Part shown: positions 25,542-34,079 of the stretch, in pieces
Position numbering within the stretch: position 1 is the stretch's first letter
Layout of the letters: each line of letters begins with the position of its first letter
Assembly: GCA_049366815.1 (NCBI GenBank)
Contig: JBMNCO010000183.1
Span: 1-39,403 of the forward strand
Direction: 5' to 3'
DNA length: 39,403 bases
From: CAYNYM01 sp049366815
GTDB taxonomy: Bacteria > Desulfobacterota > DSM-4660 > Desulfatiglandales > HGW-15
Translations under genes and position numbers: made by a program
Notes under the pieces: model-generated
Database searches by the model: none
Seen by the model: the letters and a program-made list of their open reading frames with translations, nothing else
Told to the model about the DNA's origin: nothing

Positions 25542-26657
25542 CTATGGCTTGTATGTCCCAAAGATCTTCACCACCCGATTGTCCAGATAGTCCGAAAGAC
25601 CCTCCGACGTCTTTACGCTCCAGCCCATCCCCGCCTGCCAGACCTCATCGCTCTCCATGCAAAGGTAAAGTCCTAAATCTTTGTGCCACTGGTCAAGCAA
25701 TGATTTCATGTAAGCATACATCTCGATGCGAATAGACTTCAGGTAGCGCATCTTTCCATCCAGACCGGAGACGAACTCTCCGTCCAGGATATGAGTCTGG
25801 GGGTGGCGTTTCCTGATGATATACTTCAGGTCCGGCATATACCGCAGCGTTCCCATGCTGATCCAGATGATGCCTTCGGGATCTATGAGTTCGTCCATCA
25901 TGTCCAGCGTTTTCTTGTACCCATCTTCCCATCCCGGATGCTCGATCAAAGGGTCAAAGTGAAAACCCAGTACGTAACCCTCCATCTGGCACCTTCGTGC
26001 GGCCTCAAGTCTTTTCCTGACAGAAGGCGCGCGGTGTTCCTCCCTTGAGGATACATGGGGACTGTTCAATGACCAGGAGACAATGATTCTATCTCTAAGA
26101 GGGGACGATAAAAGTCCATCAATGTGTTCGGTTTTGGTCTTGAGTTCAAGAACGGCGTTTTTCCTAGTAGAAAAACTCGGCAGGAGGAGATTTACCCAGT
26201 CCACAATAGGGTCCAGGGCGAGACTGTCCATGAATTCCCCTGTTCCAATTCTGAATATATGGTTCGGATCATTATCGATAACATTGAGTATCGATTTAAT
26301 CTTATCCTCTAAGTTAACGAAAATACGAAGTGAAGGCTGATTGAAATAGGCCTGGAGAATGCAATAGCTGCAGTCAAGTGGGCAATTGGTCCCCACATGA
26401 AGGATTTGATACCCACAGCAGATATAGTTTGTGGTTCCCGGGCAGGCCTTGAGCATTTCGCCAGGGAAATCGAGCAATCGGAGTGAGTTCTTGTCCATGT
26501 CCTGACTGCAATCGTCCACGCCACAGGGGTCCTCCGGCTTTACACCCGTGATGAGGTCCGCAGCAGCCGGCACCCTTCTCAAAATCTCCGAGGTAAGACT
26601 GTATCTCTCCGCCCCCTCTTCCAGTATCACTCGGTTTATGGGAATATTTTTATTCAT
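25542..26657 (-). CDS. spore-photolyase-like (SPL) radical SAM protein
   Basis: 371-residue radical SAM enzyme of the SPL family. The cluster motif is NCPLDCSYCILQAYF, a Cx3Cx2C (Cys 92, 96, 99). It is preceded by the family-typical KACPGTTNYICCGYQI, which has several further cysteines. FRIGTGEFMDSLA and VSWSLNSPHVSS are barrel strands of this family, and GYVLGFHFDPLI follows. True spore photoproduct lyase repairs thymine dimers in endospores; this organism shows no sign of sporulation, so the substrate here is uncertain. Its ATG overlaps the TGA of the ParB-like gene (ATGA), so the two are co-translated. Confidence 0.85.
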   Translation of the reverse strand: MNKNIPINRVILEEGAERYSLTSEILRRVPAAADLITGVKPEDPCGVDDCSQDMDKNSLRLLDFPGEMLKACPGTTNYICCGYQILHVGTNCPLDCSYCILQAYFNQPSLRIFVNLEDKIKSILNVIDNDPNHIFRIGTGEFMDSLALDPIVDWVNLLLPSFSTRKNAVLELKTKTEHIDGLLSSPLRDRIIVSWSLNSPHVSSREEHRAPSVRKRLEAARRCQMEGYVLGFHFDPLIEHPGWEDGYKKTLDMMDELIDPEGIIWISMGTLRYMPDLKYIIRKRHPQTHILDGEFVSGLDGKMRYLKSIRIEMYAYMKSLLDQWHKDLGLYLCMESDEVWQAGMGWSVKTSEGLSDYLDNRVVKIFGTYKP

Positions 26658-27643
26658 TGTTTTTGACGACCTTGTATGCCGATAAGCGTCAGATCATGAG
26701 CACTCTGCAATGCCTTGATTTTTTGCAGAAGGCCGGGGCCGTCTTTGAAGGAGATCTCCATGGAATACCCGGGGCCTTCGAAGTTTGAAGGTTGCCGAAT
26801 TCTAACGCCTTTTGGGAGTGTCAGATGAGACAGCGCGCGTTGAAATGCCCTTTCAGCCTGCACAAGCCGGGGAAAACGTCTGGTCCGGAGGTGATCGAGG
26901 ATCTCTTTTGCCCGTTGCGGAGGATTCACAGACCCCTTTTCGGACCCCTGTGTGAATAGAGGCTCGGCTAGCAAATCAGAGATGCTTTTGCCGTCTCTTA
27001 TTGATATATCTATTATGAAATCAATGAATTGCTTTTGATAATTAGCGTTCAACATGAGCTTATCAATCCAGCCTGCCAGGCTCTTTTGCTCGGCCTGACT
27101 CAGATCAAAGAGCAACCTTACACTCTGGGGTGAGAGCCGCCCCAGAGCAATGCTTGTCTTTGTTTCGGGATCAAGTGCTTCCAGTCTCAAAAAATAGTCG
27201 AGCATTGATCTTCGTCCGGGAAGGCCTAATAGGGGCATGTAATGCTGAAGCAATTCGTCTTGATCAGTGTGTATCAAGAGACGGCTGAGAATCATTCCCT
27301 TTTCGACATCGTTCAATTTTCTCGTTGCAAGATTATCGTACAGGGCGATCCGCAGGCAATCCAGCGGCGGGAATGCGTCATGATGTAAGATTGCGCTTCT
27401 TACCGCTTTCATCCCTAGGGATTTACAGACCAGGATTCTGCGATATCCCGCCACGATATGCATTTTCCCGTCTCCTTGACCCTTGGCCAAAAAGGGCTGA
27501 TTCAAGAGACCTATCCTGGAAATCGAGTGCCTGAGAGATTCCTGATCAAAGGCAAAACTCATACAGAAGGGTCCCGGGCCCATCTCGACCTGGTCAAGGG
27601 CCACGGTGGCGGTTTCATAATTCCGGATCTGTTTTGCATCCAT
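26654..27643 (-). CDS. ParB/Srx-fold nuclease-like protein coupled to SPL
   Basis: About 329-residue protein with a ParB-like N-terminal domain: FDQESLRHSISRIGLLNQPF and HIVAGYRRILVCKSLGM correspond to ParB boxes I and II (GYRR for the usual GERR). An alpha-helical region with KLNDVEKGMILSRLL and GLPGRRSMLDYFLRLEAL follows, resembling the ParB helix-turn-helix. The C-terminus (ISFKDGPGLLQKIKALQS) is a small separate domain. There is no parA nearby, so chromosome partition is unlikely. Start is uncertain: ATG 27643 is used, but ATG 27673 and 27718 are in frame and all have weak ribosome sites. Overlaps the SPL gene by 4 bp. Confidence 0.72.
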   Translation of the reverse strand: MDAKQIRNYETATVALDQVEMGPGPFCMSFAFDQESLRHSISRIGLLNQPFLAKGQGDGKMHIVAGYRRILVCKSLGMKAVRSAILHHDAFPPLDCLRIALYDNLATRKLNDVEKGMILSRLLIHTDQDELLQHYMPLLGLPGRRSMLDYFLRLEALDPETKTSIALGRLSPQSVRLLFDLSQAEQKSLAGWIDKLMLNANYQKQFIDFIIDISIRDGKSISDLLAEPLFTQGSEKGSVNPPQRAKEILDHLRTRRFPRLVQAERAFQRALSHLTLPKGVRIRQPSNFEGPGYSMEISFKDGPGLLQKIKALQSAHDLTLIGIQGRQKQ

Positions 27644-28526
27644 GCGATTACACCCGGTCAAATAGTTTCTCATGGCATGTCCATAGCATGAGTTATGGCA
27701 GAAAGGCAACCTTTTCACCTTTCACGAGTCCTCTCGCGGTTTTCCCTCTTCCGGCCCCCTTTCGCTTCCCTCGTTTAGGGTCTCAACCAGGGGGCCTAAA
27801 TCCGTTGTCACATTATCACATCATCAATGAGGTCAAGGGATTTCGGAAAATGCCCCCGGTCAGCGGCAAGGTATCCGATGCAAGGCGCCGGGGAGTGACG
27901 ACAAGGCGTCTGAGCGATCCGCCGCAGGAGGGAAGGATCGCTTGCCGGCCTCTGGCTGTAAGGCAGTCCACCGGAGGTGGATAGACGTTGCCGATGATGC
28001 CCTGATGGTGAATCAGGGGTGGCTATTTCCTTGACACCCCTCTCCTCAATATGGCATTTTTAAATTCTTACATTGCAGAGTGTCCGATGAATTCTCCTTG
28101 AAATACCCGCCCTTTGTGATTGCATGGGACATGTGTCACGGGTTGGCGTGTCCTTACCAAAGACGGCATGGCGCGTTTTTCTTAATTCCCTGCCTGGCGC
28201 ACCCGAGATATCAGAGTCCACTGTGAGCGGGGCTCGAATATCACTGTGCAGGATCAACACCGGCCGGTCGTATTTTATGGCCATAACCCTTTAATATTAC
28301 GCAAAATAACGAACATCTTCAGCCCTATGACGGCACAAAACCTCGCGGGCGATAGGACCTATTGATGTGCCCCTGTCTTTTATGAAAGGTGCTTGAAACG
28401 AGGCTGCGACCGAATGTCGATCTCCCCTGTATTGATATCTATGCCAAAGTGTATTTTAATGAGATAGAGAAAAAGAGTCGGCGGCTGAGTGTTGCGTCTT
28501 TCTTTTCAAAAGGAGATAAGGAACTT
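27644..28526. other. long intergenic region with several strong hairpins
   Basis: About 880 bp between the divergent ParB-like and HdrA genes. The part 27835-28020 carries repeated AAGGCG-type text (GCAAGGCGCC, ACAAGGCGTC) and three hairpins. They are AGCGATCC/GGATCGCT (27913-27942), TCCACC-GGA-GGTGGA (27967-27981) and CCCTGAT-GGTGA-ATCAGGG (28000-28018). No frame has a recognisable product. The right part (28030-28526) shows no clear promoter or RNA. Confidence 0.6.
27962..28023. ncRNA. candidate structured RNA element
   Basis: Two perfect hairpins in tandem: TCCACC-GGA-GGTGGA (27967-27981), enclosed by GGCA/TGCC, and CCCTGAT-GGTGA-ATCAGGG (28000-28018), enclosed by GCC/GGC. I cannot match it to a known riboswitch class, and strand is unresolved since hairpins are symmetric. 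Confidence 0.35.
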
Positions 28527-31500
28527 ATGAAAAAGGAGACCCCAAAGGGATCGGTGATGGTCGTGGGCGCGGGGATTGCGGGTATTCAAGCCTCGCTGGA
28601 CCTGGCCGATTCCGGCTATCTGGTTTACCTTGTAGAAAAGGATTCCGCAATCGGGGGGATAATGTCCCACCTGGACAAGACCTTTCCGACCAACGATTGT
28701 TCCATGTGCATTATTTCGCCCAAACTCGTCGAGTGCGGGAGACACTTGAATATCGATCTCCTGACCATGACGGAGGTCCTGGAGGTGACAGGTACCCCGG
28801 GTAATTTCAGCGTAAAGGTACTGGAAAGACCACGGTATGTCGACATGGCCAAATGTACGGCCTGCGGTGAGTGTGAAAAGGCCTGTCCTATCGAAGTTCC
28901 AAACCTCTTTGATGAGGGATTGCGAAGTCGTAAGGCCGCCTACAAGCTCTACCCCCAGGCCATGCCCAGTGCATTTGCGATTGAGAAGCGGGGGACGGCT
29001 CCGTGCAAGGCCACCTGCCCGGCCCATGTGAGCGTTCAGGGATATATTGCGCTTATCGGCCAGGGCAAATATCGAGAGGCCTTGGAACTCTTCAAGGAAG
29101 CCCATCCCTTCCCTGCGATCTGCGGTCGCGTCTGCCACCACCCCTGCGAAGGGGTATGCACCCGGGGTGATCTTGACGAACCCATCGCCATAGAATTTCT
29201 CCACAGATTCCTGGCGGATCTGGATTTATCTGATGATACGCGCTATGTGCCCGAGGTCAAGGAACGGAGAGAGGAAAAGATCGCGGTTATCGGGGCCGGC
29301 CCGGCAGGACTCACGGCCGCCTATTGCTTGGCCCGGGACGGGTATCCCGTGACTGTGTTCGAGAAGCTTCCAGTGGCGGGTGGGATGATGGCTGTCGGCA
29401 TCCCTGAATATCGTCTGCCCCGGGATGTCATTGCCGCTGAGGTCAAGGTCATAGAAGATATGGGTGTTGAGATCAAGACCGGCATCTCCTTTGGTGAGGA
29501 TATTACCCTTGGAGGCCTCAGGGCCGAGGGCTACGGGGCATTGTTCCTTGCGACCGGTCTCCACCTCAGCCGCAAGTTAAAGGTGGAGGGGGAAAATCTC
29601 CCCGGCATACTTGAAGGGGTCGGTTTTCTGCGCCGCGCCGCCCTGGGAGAGGATATCCCTGTCGAGAAAAGGGTCGCGGTCATCGGCGGTGGAAATGTGG
29701 CCATTGACGTGGCCCTGACCGCCAAACGGCTTGGTGCGGAGGATGTGACGCTGATCTGTCTTGAAAAGCGAGAGGAGATGCCGGCGTGGGACCATGAGAT
29801 TGAGGAGGCCCTTGAAGAGGGCGTGAAGATCATCAACAACTTCGGCCCAAATCGTTTTCTGGAAAAAGACGGCAGGGTTTCCGGTATTGAATTCAAGCGT
29901 TGCACCGCAGTCTTTGACGATAAGGGGGCCTTCAATCCGCAGTATGATCAAAGCGACCTGATCACCCTGGAGACGCGCTCCGTTATCGTGGCCATCGGCC
30001 AGGCGGCTGATCTTTCCTTTTCTGAAAAGGAGGGCATAGCCGTCTCTTCCAGGGGAGGACTGAAGGCGGATCCCGTGACCCTCCAGACCTCCCTGGAATG
30101 GGTCTTTGCCGGCGGGGATGCACTTTACGGTCCAAAGTCCGTTGTAGAGGCCGTCGCTTGTGGAAAGGAGGCCGCCATCAGTATTTCCCGATACCTCAAC
30201 GGTCTCGACCTCACTGAAGCAAGAATACAGGAATGGACCTATGAGAAGCCGGATATCACGGGTGAACCACACTGTCCCAGAACACCTATGCGCAAAATCC
30301 CTGTTGGGGAACGTAGAGGGAATTTCAAGGAAGTCGCTGTGGGTTTCAACGAGGAGGAAGCGAGAAAAGAAGCTCAGCGCTGTTTGAAATGTGGCATCTG
30401 TTCAGAATGTTATCAGTGTGTTTCCGCCTGCCTGGCCGGTGCCGTTGACCACGCCATGCAGCCCCGTGAACATACCCTCGAAGTGGGCGCCGTCGTCCTC
30501 GCACCGGGATTCCAACCCTTTGACCCCACCCGATTTGACACCTACCGCTATGCCGAACATCCCAACGTGGTCACCAGCATGGAATTCGAGCGTATTCTGT
30601 CGGCATCGGGCCCTTATGACGGGCACCTCCTCAGGCCCTCGGATCATAAGGAGCCGAAAAAAGTGGCCTGGCTTCAATGCGTCGGGTCGAGGGACATCAA
30701 CCGCTGCGACCACGGTTATTGTTCAGCCGTCTGCTGCATGTATGCCATCAAAGAGGCCGTTATCGCCAAAGAGCACAGTGCGACGCCCCTTGATACGGCT
30801 ATCTTCTACATGGACATGCGTACCTACGGCAAAGACTTTGAAAAATACTACATCCGTGCAGAGAAGGAAAAAGGAGTTCGATTCATCAGATCACGGATCC
30901 ACTCCATCAGCCCGGCGGAAGATGGAAACCTCTTCATTCAGTACGCCACGGATTCCGGAGAGATGCGTGAAGAGACCTTTGATATGGTAGTCCTGTCCAT
31001 CGGGCTCGCTCCCAACAACGATGTAAAAGATCTGGCGGAACGTCTCGGCATTGGACTCAATACGCACCAATATGCCCAGACGAGCACCTTTTCGCCGGTA
31101 GCCACCAGTCGAGAAGGCCTGTACGTCTGTGGTGTCTTCCAGGCCCCGAAGGACATTCCGCAATCCGTCATGGAGGCCTCGGCCTCCGCAGCCGCTGCGA
31201 CCGAGAATCTCGCCGGGGTCCGCGGTTCCGTGACCCGGACCCGGGAACTCCCGCCGGAACTCGATGTGTCCGGACAAAAACCCAAGATAGGCGTCTTTGT
31301 CTGCAACTGCGGCATCAATATCGGCGGTATCGCCGATGTTCAAGCAGTCAGAGAGTATGCGAAGACCCTACCCAATGTCGTGCATGTAGAGGATAACCTC
31401 TTCACCTGCTCCCAGGACACCCAGGACAAGATGAAGGCGGTCATCAAGGAAAAGGAACTTAACCGCGTGGTGGTCGCATCCTGTTCACCAAGAACCCACG

Positions 31501-32966
31501 AACCTCTTTTTCAAGAAACCATTCGGGACGCGGGCCTCAACAAGTATCTCTTCGAGATGGCCAACATCAGGGACCAGGACACCTGGGTTCATATGAACGA
31601 TCCCGAAAAGGCCACCGAAAAGGCCAAAGATCTGGTCCGTATGGCCGTCGCCAAGGCCTCTCTTATTGAACCCCTGCAGCAGATCATGCTTGAGGTGAAA
31701 CCCGCCGTTATGATCGTTGGGGGCGGTGTAGCCGGCATGGAGGCCGCCCTCGGTGTGGCGGAGCAAGGATTTCAGGCCCACCTGATTGAAAAAGCCGGGG
31801 AATTGGGCGGTGTCGCAAAAAGTCTTTTTTCAACATGGAAAGGGGAAGAAATTCAGCCCTATTTGAGTGGGTTAGTCAAACAAGTTCAGGCTCATTCTAA
31901 GATTCAGATTTTTCTAAATACAACCGTCAAAGAGACCTCCGGTGTTATCGGGAATTTCACGACAACCCTTTCTTCCGGGAACGGGGATGGGAGCACTGCT
32001 GTCATTGAACACGGTGCGACCATACTGGCTACCGGAGGCAGGGAATACAGACCCACAGAATATCTCTACGGCGAGCATCCGAACGTCCTGACCCATCTTG
32101 ATTTTGATGAAGCCGTCATGAGGGAGGATGAGCGGATCCATGCCGCAGGGTCTGCGGTCTTTATCCAATGTGTAGGTTCGAGAATTCCTGAAAGGCCATA
32201 CTGCAGTAAGGTCTGTTGCACGCATAGTCTGAAAAGCGCGCTCCTGCTGAAAAAGAGAAATCCAGATACCGATATCTATATCCTGTATCGGGATCTCCGA
32301 TCCTATGGCTTTCGAGAAGATCTCTACCGTGAGGCCAGGGAAAGAGGCATCATTTTTATTCGGTATGACCTGGAGAACCCTCCCGAGGTCGTTTCCGATG
32401 ATGAGCAAAAGCTCTCCCTCACGGTAAAAGACCATGTCCTGGGCAGACCGATACGAATATCCCCTGACCTTATCGTATTGGCCACAGCTATAATGCCCAA
32501 TGAAAATAAATTGTTGTTTGAACTATTTAAGGTACCGGTTGACAGTGAGGGTTTCCTGATAGAGGCCCACATGAAGCTCAGACCGGTGGATTTTGCCTCA
32601 GAAGGACTCTTTATGGCGGGGCTTGCCCACTATCCCAAACCCCTGGATGAAGCGATCACCCAGGCCAAGGCTGCGGTGGCGAGGTCCATGACAATCCTCT
32701 CCAAAAAGGGCATCATGGTCGGTGGTGTTGTGGCCAAGGTCAATCCGGATCGATGCGCCGCCTGCCTGACCTGCGTCAGGACATGTCCCTATGGTGCCCC
32801 AAGTATCGGCGAGGAGGGTTATGCCGTGATCGATCTTGCGGAATGTCGGGGCTGCGGGGTCTGCGTCGCAGAATGTCCGGGCAAGGCCATCTCGCTGCAG
32901 CACTTTACAGATGAGCAAATCGTTGCTAAGACAGATGCGCTTTTTAAGACATCTGCATGGCATTAA
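28527..32966 (+). CDS. hdrA: HdrA-(NfnB/GltD-like)-HdrA fusion, flavin-based bifurcation subunit
   Basis: 1479-residue cytoplasmic flavo-iron-sulfur protein; start ATG 28527 follows AAGGAG and AAGGA. Order: FAD site VVGAGIAGIQASL (about 10-22); Cys cluster CTACGECEKACP (109-120); a GltD/NfnB-like insert with CKATCPAHV (160-168), CGRVCHHPCEGVC, IAVIGAGPAGLTAAY (252-266) and VAVIGGGNVAIDVAL (381-395). HdrA resumes with CLKCGICSECYQC (618-630), CVGSR and CSAVCCMYAIK. A second HdrA follows: VCNCGINIGG (925), VMIVGGGVAGMEAAL (1060), CVGSR...CSKVCC (1214), and two ferredoxin clusters CAACLTCVRTCP and CRGCGVCVAECP near 1410-1450. Three flavin sites are implied. First gene of hdrA-mvhD-metV-metF; mvhD begins 9 bp later. 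HdrB and HdrC are absent nearby. Confidence 0.92.
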   Translation: MKKETPKGSVMVVGAGIAGIQASLDLADSGYLVYLVEKDSAIGGIMSHLDKTFPTNDCSMCIISPKLVECGRHLNIDLLTMTEVLEVTGTPGNFSVKVLERPRYVDMAKCTACGECEKACPIEVPNLFDEGLRSRKAAYKLYPQAMPSAFAIEKRGTAPCKATCPAHVSVQGYIALIGQGKYREALELFKEAHPFPAICGRVCHHPCEGVCTRGDLDEPIAIEFLHRFLADLDLSDDTRYVPEVKERREEKIAVIGAGPAGLTAAYCLARDGYPVTVFEKLPVAGGMMAVGIPEYRLPRDVIAAEVKVIEDMGVEIKTGISFGEDITLGGLRAEGYGALFLATGLHLSRKLKVEGENLPGILEGVGFLRRAALGEDIPVEKRVAVIGGGNVAIDVALTAKRLGAEDVTLICLEKREEMPAWDHEIEEALEEGVKIINNFGPNRFLEKDGRVSGIEFKRCTAVFDDKGAFNPQYDQSDLITLETRSVIVAIGQAADLSFSEKEGIAVSSRGGLKADPVTLQTSLEWVFAGGDALYGPKSVVEAVACGKEAAISISRYLNGLDLTEARIQEWTYEKPDITGEPHCPRTPMRKIPVGERRGNFKEVAVGFNEEEARKEAQRCLKCGICSECYQCVSACLAGAVDHAMQPREHTLEVGAVVLAPGFQPFDPTRFDTYRYAEHPNVVTSMEFERILSASGPYDGHLLRPSDHKEPKKVAWLQCVGSRDINRCDHGYCSAVCCMYAIKEAVIAKEHSATPLDTAIFYMDMRTYGKDFEKYYIRAEKEKGVRFIRSRIHSISPAEDGNLFIQYATDSGEMREETFDMVVLSIGLAPNNDVKDLAERLGIGLNTHQYAQTSTFSPVATSREGLYVCGVFQAPKDIPQSVMEASASAAAATENLAGVRGSVTRTRELPPELDVSGQKPKIGVFVCNCGINIGGIADVQAVREYAKTLPNVVHVEDNLFTCSQDTQDKMKAVIKEKELNRVVVASCSPRTHEPLFQETIRDAGLNKYLFEMANIRDQDTWVHMNDPEKATEKAKDLVRMAVAKASLIEPLQQIMLEVKPAVMIVGGGVAGMEAALGVAEQGFQAHLIEKAGELGGVAKSLFSTWKGEEIQPYLSGLVKQVQAHSKIQIFLNTTVKETSGVIGNFTTTLSSGNGDGSTAVIEHGATILATGGREYRPTEYLYGEHPNVLTHLDFDEAVMREDERIHAAGSAVFIQCVGSRIPERPYCSKVCCTHSLKSALLLKKRNPDTDIYILYRDLRSYGFREDLYREARERGIIFIRYDLENPPEVVSDDEQKLSLTVKDHVLGRPIRISPDLIVLATAIMPNENKLLFELFKVPVDSEGFLIEAHMKLRPVDFASEGLFMAGLAHYPKPLDEAITQAKAAVARSMTILSKKGIMVGGVVAKVNPDRCAACLTCVRTCPYGAPSIGEEGYAVIDLAECRGCGVCVAECPGKAISLQHFTDEQIVAKTDALFKTSAWH

Positions 32967-32975
32967 GGAGGAAAC

Positions 32976-33398
32976 ATGTCAGAATTTGAACCCCAGATAC
33001 TCGCCTATTGCTGCCAATACTGAGCCTATTCTGCGGCGGACCTGGCAGGTTCCATGAGGCTTTCCTATCCAAGCAATGTCAAGGTGATCCAGGTTCCCTG
33101 TACCGGCCGGGTGGATATTATCCATCTTCTCAGGGCCATCGAAGACGGGGCTGACGGCGTGTACGTCGCAGGCTGCCTGGAAGGAGAATGTCATTTTATC
33201 AGTGGGAATCTGAAGGCAAAAAAAAGGGTGCAATACGTCAAGAAGGCCCTTGAAGAAGTCGGCGTAGAACCCGGGCGCGTGGAAATGTTTAATCTTTCAG
33301 CAGGTGAAGGTGCAAGGTTTGCCGAGATTGCCATCGAAATGGTGGAAAGGATAAAGGGGCTCGGGCCCAGTCCCTTGAGAATCAAAGATGCTGCTTGA
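32976..33398 (+). CDS. mvhD: MvhD-family iron-sulfur subunit, selenoprotein (Sec at codon 16)
   Basis: 140-residue MvhD/FrhD-like electron-transfer protein that normally links HdrA to a hydrogenase or other partner. From ATG 32976 (AAGGAGGAAAC upstream) the reading runs ILAYCCQY-UGA-AYSAADLAGSM and stays open to 33398; the UGA is 33021-33023. Canonical MvhD has CCxxC-type text here, so UGA stands at an iron-sulfur ligand cysteine. Other conserved parts follow: SYPSNVKVIQVPCTGRV, GVYVAGCLEGECH and the C-terminal RFAEIAIEMVERIKGLG. Treating UGA as stop would force a start at ATG 33054 and lose the cluster motif. A hairpin lies 20 nt after UGA, and tRNA-Sec is at 8-105. It is 9 bp after hdrA and 12 bp before metV. 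Confidence 0.93.
33021..33053 (+). promoter_or_regulatory. UGA(Sec) codon with bacterial SECIS-like hairpin
   Basis: UGA at 33021-33023 is followed after 14 nt by the stem GGACCT/AGGTTC (one G-U pair) closing on a GGC loop at 33044-33046. Loop distance from UGA (20 nt) fits bacterial SECIS elements, which lie immediately downstream of the Sec codon within the coding region. Confidence 0.7.
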
Positions 33399-33410
33399 CG
33401 AGGGAGAAAA

Positions 33411-34079
33411 ATGATAGTCGCTGATAGAAAGCCGATCAATGAAATACTGGCCATGGTCAAAGATCTCAACAAGATTTTGATCATCGGGTGCAAAGGGTGC
33501 GTGACCGTATGTAACGTGGGGGGGAGCAAGGAAGTGGGCATTCTTGCCTCCATACTCAGGATAGCCAGACGGAAAGAGGGCAAACCCTTGCAGGTGGAGG
33601 AGAGAACCATTGAAAGACAATGTGACCCCGAATACATCGCCCAGATCAAAGACACGGTCGGGCAGTATGACGGCGTCATCTCCATGGCCTGTGGGGTCGG
33701 CCCACAATTCCTGGCGGAGGCCTATCCGGAACAACGCTTTTTCCCCGCTGTCAATACCACGTTCTTCGGTGGGGCGATTCAGCACGGGGTCTGGTCTGAA
33801 AGGTGTGCGGGATGCGGCATCTGTGTGATCCATTATTTTGGCGGGATGTGTCCGATCGCCCGATGTTCGAAAAGCCTGCTCAACGGTCCTTGTGGCGGGT
33901 CTGCAAGGGGCAAATGTGAAGTGTCCAAAGACATTGATTGCATCTGGGATATCATTGTCAGAAAAAAAATGGAGGAGGGGCGCCTTGACGACCTGCTCGA
34001 GGTGAAGCCTGCCAAGGACTGGCGCACCGCTCGGCACGGCGGGCCGCGGAAGAGTGTGAGGGAGGAGCTGGTGCTATGA
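33411..34079 (+). CDS. metV: MetV, zinc/iron-sulfur partner of methylenetetrahydrofolate reductase
   Basis: 222-residue MetV-type protein, the partner subunit of MetF in acetogen-like methylenetetrahydrofolate reductases. It starts 12 bp after mvhD with GAGGGAGAAAA upstream. An N-terminal ILIIGCKGCVTVCNVGG brings three cysteines. The C-terminal MetV signature reads RCAGCGICVIHYFGGMCPIA, then RCSKSLLNGPCGGS and GKCEV, with at least seven cysteines for metal or cluster binding. The last 4 bp overlap metF (ATGA), implying coupled translation and a complex. Length is normal for the family. Confidence 0.9.
   Translation: MIVADRKPINEILAMVKDLNKILIIGCKGCVTVCNVGGSKEVGILASILRIARRKEGKPLQVEERTIERQCDPEYIAQIKDTVGQYDGVISMACGVGPQFLAEAYPEQRFFPAVNTTFFGGAIQHGVWSERCAGCGICVIHYFGGMCPIARCSKSLLNGPCGGSARGKCEVSKDIDCIWDIIVRKKMEEGRLDDLLEVKPAKDWRTARHGGPRKSVREELVL

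Noticed and set aside
27835..28023. Cobalamin, molybdenum-cofactor or c-di-GMP riboswitch in front of hdrA
   Set aside because: None of the conserved core sequences of these classes is present, and the element ends about 500 bp before the gene.
33054..33398. A shorter MvhD gene starting at ATG 33054
   Set aside because: It has no proper ribosome site and lacks the conserved cluster motif; the longer frame through UGA has AAGGAGG and full family similarity.
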